Assembly: GCF_007753095.1 (NCBI RefSeq) | Contig: NZ_CP036348.1 | Location: forward strand, 2,728,001-2,792,000 | DNA from: Rosistilla carotiformis | Lineage (GTDB): Bacteria > Planctomycetota > Planctomycetia > Pirellulales > Pirellulaceae | Length of the DNA stretch: 64,000 bases | Direction of reading: 5' to 3' | In this document: piece by piece, positions 60,517 through 64,000 of the stretch | Numbering within the stretch: position 1 is the first letter of the stretch | Layout: every line of letters starts with the position of its first letter | The notes under the pieces: model-generated | What the model was told of the DNA's origin: nothing | Databases searched by the model: none | What the model saw: the letters and a program-made list of their open reading frames with translations, nothing else | Position numbers and translations under genes: made by a program

Positions 60517-62031
60517 TTAAGGATCGGTGAGATTGGGGGCCCAGACCGCGTTTCGGACGCTGGGGATTTCGCCCGACTCGGGGAACGTTTGCCCGATCGC
60601 TTGGTCGATCTTTTGCTTGAGGTCAGCGATGGTCGCGGTATGAGCCGAATCCCCTGCAAGATTCGTCAGCTCTTGCGGATCGCTGCGATGATCGTACAGC
60701 TCTTCCCCCTTGGCTCCCCCATCGCCCCACTGCGTATAACGCCAATCGGGCGTGCGGATCGTGTAACCAAAGACCGGCGGTTTGCCGCCACGTTTGACTT
60801 GGCTGATTGTCCATCCGCGGCCCATTGCCGAAGGATCGGCCAACATCGGTTGCAGGTTCTGCCCTTGCAGGTTTTCCGGACTCGGAACGGCGCACGCTTT
60901 GGTCAGCGTCGGATACAAATCGATCAGCCCAACGGGCGACTCGGCCACCGAACCCGGCTTGGCCACTCCGGGGCCCGCGATGATCAACGGCACACGAGCG
61001 CTCTCCTCGAACAGACTCATCTTCTGCCACAACCCATGTTCGCCCATGTGGTAGCCATGGTCGCTCGTGAAGACGACGATCGTGTTGTCCGATAGTCCCA
61101 GTTCGTCGAGCGAATCCAACAGCCGGCCGACTTGAGCATCCATGAACGAGATGCTGGCGTAATAGGCTTGGATCGCTTGCCGCCGCAGGTCGTCGGTCAA
61201 CAGTTCGTGATCTTTCTTATGGCTCCCCAATCCCAGCTTTGGGATGTCCTTCTGATCTTCTTCCCAACCTTGAACGACCGGCATTTGATCCAACGGGTAC
61301 GGCTCGAAATACTTCTTGGGCGCGACGTAGGGCGTGTGCGGTCGGTAGAAACCAACGGCCAAGAAAAACGGGCGATCGCGACGCTTGGCACACCGCTCCA
61401 GCACCCACTGGGCATCCTCGGCCAACATCGCATCGGTATGATCTTCGTCGGGATGCGACGATGCGAGCCAGCTGAGCGTGCCGCCAAAACTCCCCTTCCG
61501 CAACGAGAAGATCTCCGGTTCCTCTTCCAGCCGATCGCATCCGGCAGGGTTCAGTTCCAGCTCCCACGATCCGGGGTCATCGTGACCGTTGGTCCCAACA
61601 CTTTTGGGAACGTTGTAGTGATACAGTTTTCCGATCCGGCCCGCGAAATATCCATCCAAGCGGAAGGCTTGCGAGAGGCTGTGGTGCTGCGGAATGGTTT
61701 GGCGAAAGATTAGGCTGTTGGCGTGGATCCCGGTGCTGTTGGGATATAGACCGGTCAGCATCGAATTGCGGCTCGGGCCACACAGCGGATACTGGCAATA
61801 GGCGCGATCGAACCGAACGCCGCGAGCGGCCAGTCGATCGATGTTGGGCGATTTAACGATCGGATGGCCGTAACAACCGAGCGAGTTGTTCAGATCGTCG
61901 GAGATGATGAACAACACGTTGGGACGGGCATCGGCCGCGTCGCTGCGTGTTGCCTGAACCGCGATCAGACCAGCGATCGCCAAGAACAGAAACCGCCCTC
62001 GCGGTAGCGCAGAAAAATGGGGTAGGAGCAC
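60517..62031 (-). CDS. Exported type I sulfatase (iduronate-2-sulfatase-like)
   Basis: A 504-residue sulfatase with a signal peptide (ending near ADA). PNVLFIISDDLN supplies the first metal-binding aspartates. The Cys-type formylglycine motif is CGPSRNSMLTG (CxPSR), matured by a formylglycine-generating enzyme. GRIGKLYHYNVP, FFLAVGFYRPHTPYVAPKKYF and VVFTSDHGYHMGEHGLWQKMSLFEE (DHG, with the metal-binding and active-site His) follow the iduronate-2-sulfatase pattern. It should release sulfate from a glycan outside the cytoplasm. The start is uncertain: GTG 62031 has AAAGG 9 bases upstream, and TTG 62052 is an in-frame alternative. Sulfatases are a hallmark of marine planctomycetes. Confidence 0.93.
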   Translation of the reverse strand: MLLPHFSALPRGRFLFLAIAGLIAVQATRSDAADARPNVLFIISDDLNNSLGCYGHPIVKSPNIDRLAARGVRFDRAYCQYPLCGPSRNSMLTGLYPNSTGIHANSLIFRQTIPQHHSLSQAFRLDGYFAGRIGKLYHYNVPKSVGTNGHDDPGSWELELNPAGCDRLEEEPEIFSLRKGSFGGTLSWLASSHPDEDHTDAMLAEDAQWVLERCAKRRDRPFFLAVGFYRPHTPYVAPKKYFEPYPLDQMPVVQGWEEDQKDIPKLGLGSHKKDHELLTDDLRRQAIQAYYASISFMDAQVGRLLDSLDELGLSDNTIVVFTSDHGYHMGEHGLWQKMSLFEESARVPLIIAGPGVAKPGSVAESPVGLIDLYPTLTKACAVPSPENLQGQNLQPMLADPSAMGRGWTISQVKRGGKPPVFGYTIRTPDWRYTQWGDGGAKGEELYDHRSDPQELTNLAGDSAHTATIADLKQKIDQAIGQTFPESGEIPSVRNAVWAPNLTDP

Positions 62032-62142
62032 GGGGGGAGACCTTTCGACCAATAGGGAGTGTTTTTGACTGCCCTATTCAAGTCGATCGCGCTGCAGCGT
62101 GCAAGCATTTGCCGTCGTGTGAACGCCCTGACGGGCGATCCA

Positions 62143-62170
62143 TCCGCCCGCATCGGTCGATGCGGGCGGA
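62143..62170 (-). terminator. Perfect hairpin downstream of the mscS-like gene
   Basis: A 13-base perfect inverted repeat (62143-62155 and 62158-62170) lies 22 bases after the MscS-like stop codon on the minus strand. There is no U tract in that direction. The flank ACAAACGAAAAC before the hairpin is also present before the trpF hairpin, which suggests a shared 3' element. Confidence 0.5.
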
Positions 62171-62191
62171 CAGTTTTCGTTTGTGCGACGA

Positions 62192-63163
62192 CTACTGGCG
62201 CAGACGCGGCTTGATCTTGCCGTCGCCAGAGCCTTCGGTATCAGCTGGGGCCCCCGTCAAATTGACATCCAATTGAGGGAACGGAATCCCGATGCCCGCT
62301 TCGTCGAGACCGTTTTTAACAGCTCGAGTCAAAGCTTCTTTGACACCCCAGAAGTCTTCGGCGCGAGTCCAGAAGCGGACGGTCCAAGCGACCGCGCTGT
62401 CCCCCAGTTCGCCCAAGACGATCTGGTATCCGCGGCCTTCGCCGGTGAGCATCTTGTCGCTGAGCGATTCGGCAGCTTTGGCAAGCGTCTCGCGGGTCAG
62501 GTCCAGGCTGGCCGAATATTCGGTGCCGACCGAGACGTCGACGCGTCGCTCTTTGTGAAACGTGATGTTCTCGATCGTGCCACCGGCGATCTGGCTGTTG
62601 GGAACGATGATCCGGCGATTGTCAGGCGTGTCGAAAGTCGTCGTGAAGAGATCGATCTCATTCACCTTGGCGACGATCCCAGCTGCCGAGATCACATCGC
62701 CAACTTTGAAGGGACGGAAGACCAGCAAAAGGATCCCCGAGGCAAAGTTCCCCAGCGTCCCTTGGAAGGCCAACCCGATCGCAAAGCCTGCGGCACCCAA
62801 GATCGCTGCAAAGCTGGTGACATTGATGCCAACCGACCCCGCAACTCCCAACAACACGCAGACCATGATCGCATAAAAAACCACCTTCGATACAAAGCGA
62901 CCGAGCGTTTCGTCGACTCGGCGTCGGACCGGCGTACCGGCGATCCGCGAGACAAATTTCGCAACAAAATAGGCGACAATCACACCTAAAACGACCAACA
63001 CGGCCTTTGGCAGATAGATCATCGACATCTCGATCAGCCCCGAGAAATCCCCTTGCATGGCATTGCTAAAGGCGTTGCTCGCTTCTTCCTTGAGCACTTC
63101 TAAGTTTTCGTTCACCCCATTGGCCGCGGCTTCCCCCGCATTTCCTGGCTCTTCGTTTTGCAT
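62192..63163 (-). CDS. MscS-family mechanosensitive channel
   Basis: A 323-residue small-conductance mechanosensitive channel that opens under membrane tension in osmotic downshock. Three membrane helices cover about 52-150, with the pore helix and hinge in GVAGSVGINVTSFAAILGAAGFAIGLAFQGTLGNFASGILLLVF, the diagnostic MscS sequence. The beta domain has PFKVGDVISAAGIVAKVNEIDLFTTTFDTPDNRRIIVPNSQI. The C-terminus carries a short charged tail. The ATG at 63163 has AAAGGGAG upstream; a TTG at 63190 is an alternative. A 40-residue polar N-terminus lies before the first helix. Confidence 0.95.
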   Translation of the reverse strand: MQNEEPGNAGEAAANGVNENLEVLKEEASNAFSNAMQGDFSGLIEMSMIYLPKAVLVVLGVIVAYFVAKFVSRIAGTPVRRRVDETLGRFVSKVVFYAIMVCVLLGVAGSVGINVTSFAAILGAAGFAIGLAFQGTLGNFASGILLLVFRPFKVGDVISAAGIVAKVNEIDLFTTTFDTPDNRRIIVPNSQIAGGTIENITFHKERRVDVSVGTEYSASLDLTRETLAKAAESLSDKMLTGEGRGYQIVLGELGDSAVAWTVRFWTRAEDFWGVKEALTRAVKNGLDEAGIGIPFPQLDVNLTGAPADTEGSGDGKIKPRLRQ

Positions 63164-63349
63164 CGAGATACTCCCTTTAATTGCTTTCAAATAGAACGCC
63201 CCTCGCGGACGCGGGCGATGGGATCAAAGATGATGCCCGTTGGGTGCCATTGAACCCTGCATTGCCCGAACCAAATACATACAGAATCTTCCCCTGACAT
63301 TCCAGGGCATCCGCCAGCAAATCAGGGGTGAGTTTGTATGACTTGTTGG

Positions 63350-64000
63350 TCAATCGGCTCCGTTTGTTAGCGTTGAAGTCCACGAGGGCTGACGCTCGAT
63401 TTCCAACAGCCGCTGTTTCCGCCACAGTCCGCCGCCGTATCCGGTCAGCGTTCCGTCGGCGCCGATCACTCGGTGACAGGGGATCAGGATCGCGATCCGG
63501 TTATCGCCGTTGGCCCGTGCCACCGCGCGGACCGCTGTCGGTTTGCCGATCGCGGTGGCTTGCTGAGCATACGAGCGCGTCTCGCCAAATGGTATCTGCC
63601 GCAACGCTTCCCAAACCCTTTGTTGGAACGGAGTCCCGGCGGTGTCCAAAGGGATCTCAAATCGAGTCCGTCGACCGGCGAAGTATTCTTGCAGCTGGGA
63701 CTGTAGCGTTGCAAACAGCGGACTTGGGCCGGGCAGCAGCGTCGCCCGACATCGCTGACGCAGCCGATCCAACTGCGTTTCCAACATCGGCCGATCGGCG
63801 AACTCCAGCAGACAGATCCCCGCGTCCGATCCACCCGCCAACATCGGGCCCAAAGGTGTCAGCAGCCGCGAGATCGCAATCACTTGTCGGCCGTCGCTTT
63901 TGGCCGGCGCCGCGCCGATCGCCCGCTTAAATCCGTCGCCAAATCCGCTCAGCGATTCGTATCCGCTCTGTAGCGCGACCTCGGTCACCGATTGTCGATC
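63350..64000 (-). CDS. AraC-HTH / methylated-DNA-protein-cysteine methyltransferase (Ada-like), 5' end outside the window
   Basis: A 217-codon fragment whose N-terminus lies beyond base 64000; the frame is open to the edge. The visible part starts in the second half of an AraC-type helix-turn-helix (VALQSGYESLSGFGDGFKRAIG). After a linker with the methyltransferase N-terminal region comes the catalytic domain with PFQQRVWEALRQIPFGETRSYAQQA, RAVARANGDNRIAILIPCHRVIG, in which the PCHR cysteine accepts the alkyl group from O6-alkylguanine, and YGGGLWRKQRLLEIE. The combination resembles the Ada regulator with its AraC and methyltransferase parts. Whether the Ada zinc domain is present is beyond the window. 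Confidence 0.9.
   Translation of the reverse strand, partial: DRQSVTEVALQSGYESLSGFGDGFKRAIGAAPAKSDGRQVIAISRLLTPLGPMLAGGSDAGICLLEFADRPMLETQLDRLRQRCRATLLPGPSPLFATLQSQLQEYFAGRRTRFEIPLDTAGTPFQQRVWEALRQIPFGETRSYAQQATAIGKPTAVRAVARANGDNRIAILIPCHRVIGADGTLTGYGGGLWRKQRLLEIERQPSWTSTLTNGAD

Noticed and set aside
1-64000. CRISPR arrays, tRNA or rRNA genes, insertion sequences and prophage
   Set aside because: I looked for short regularly spaced repeats, cloverleaf-type sequences and transposase/integrase motifs and saw none. The region looks like a stable chromosome segment.

Overview
The window is a contiguous piece of a planctomycete chromosome, most likely from the Pirellulaceae (Rhodopirellula/Rosistilla-like). 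The evidence is an ECF sigma factor translationally coupled to a Ser/Thr kinase with TPRs, a second kinase with WD40-like repeats, a planctomycete-type extracellular protein, DUF1080, DUF1559 and DUF1579 proteins, a PEP-CTERM protein and a sulfatase. The moderately high GC content and weak -35 boxes fit. I see no rRNA, tRNA, CRISPR array, transposase or phage gene. Identifications come from reading motifs and domain order, not from database searches.

Layout. 0.3-8.9 kb is a signalling block: ECF sigma factor, TPR kinase, extracellular protein and WD40 kinase. 9-15 kb holds a DUF1579 protein, a YCII-VOC fusion, a DUF1080-glucose/sorbosone dehydrogenase fusion, a sialate O-acetylesterase-like enzyme and a small basic protein that seems to start at ATC. 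15-21 kb has an MMPL/RND transporter, a zinc-ribbon membrane protein, an FHA-GAF histidine kinase and a BFN-domain protein. 21-32 kb is core metabolism: lactonase, trpF, sucCD, a thioredoxin-sufE-GDPD operon, gnd, nhaA and an HdeD-like protein. 32-35.8 kb has RidA, an FmdB-type zinc ribbon, a secreted hypothetical, pyrE and a possible nuclease-fold protein. 35.8-40.5 kb is a tight operon of kdsD, kdsC and a 1029-residue membrane-anchored protein in the place where lptC/lptA lie in proteobacteria, which points to lipopolysaccharide export.

42.6-45.1 kb is the most striking region. A sigma70-like promoter and a well-conserved cobalamin riboswitch on the minus strand precede two genes: a DUF1289-type Cys cluster fused in frame to a DUF1559 pseudopilin, and a DUF4465 protein with a PEP-CTERM anchor. 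No BtuB-type receptor is present. I propose a vitamin B12-controlled surface capture or uptake module.

45.3-54 kb on the minus strand carries an acyltransferase-glycosyltransferase-UbiA trio, an S9 peptidase, a B12-binding-type radical SAM enzyme and an ABC exporter whose nucleotide-binding motifs are degenerate. 54.5-64 kb has a secreted dipeptidyl-peptidase III, a Gly/Tyr/His-rich exported protein, a 968-residue coiled-coil membrane protein with 51-residue repeats, a sulfatase, an MscS channel and, cut by the window edge, an AraC-HTH/methylguanine methyltransferase fusion.
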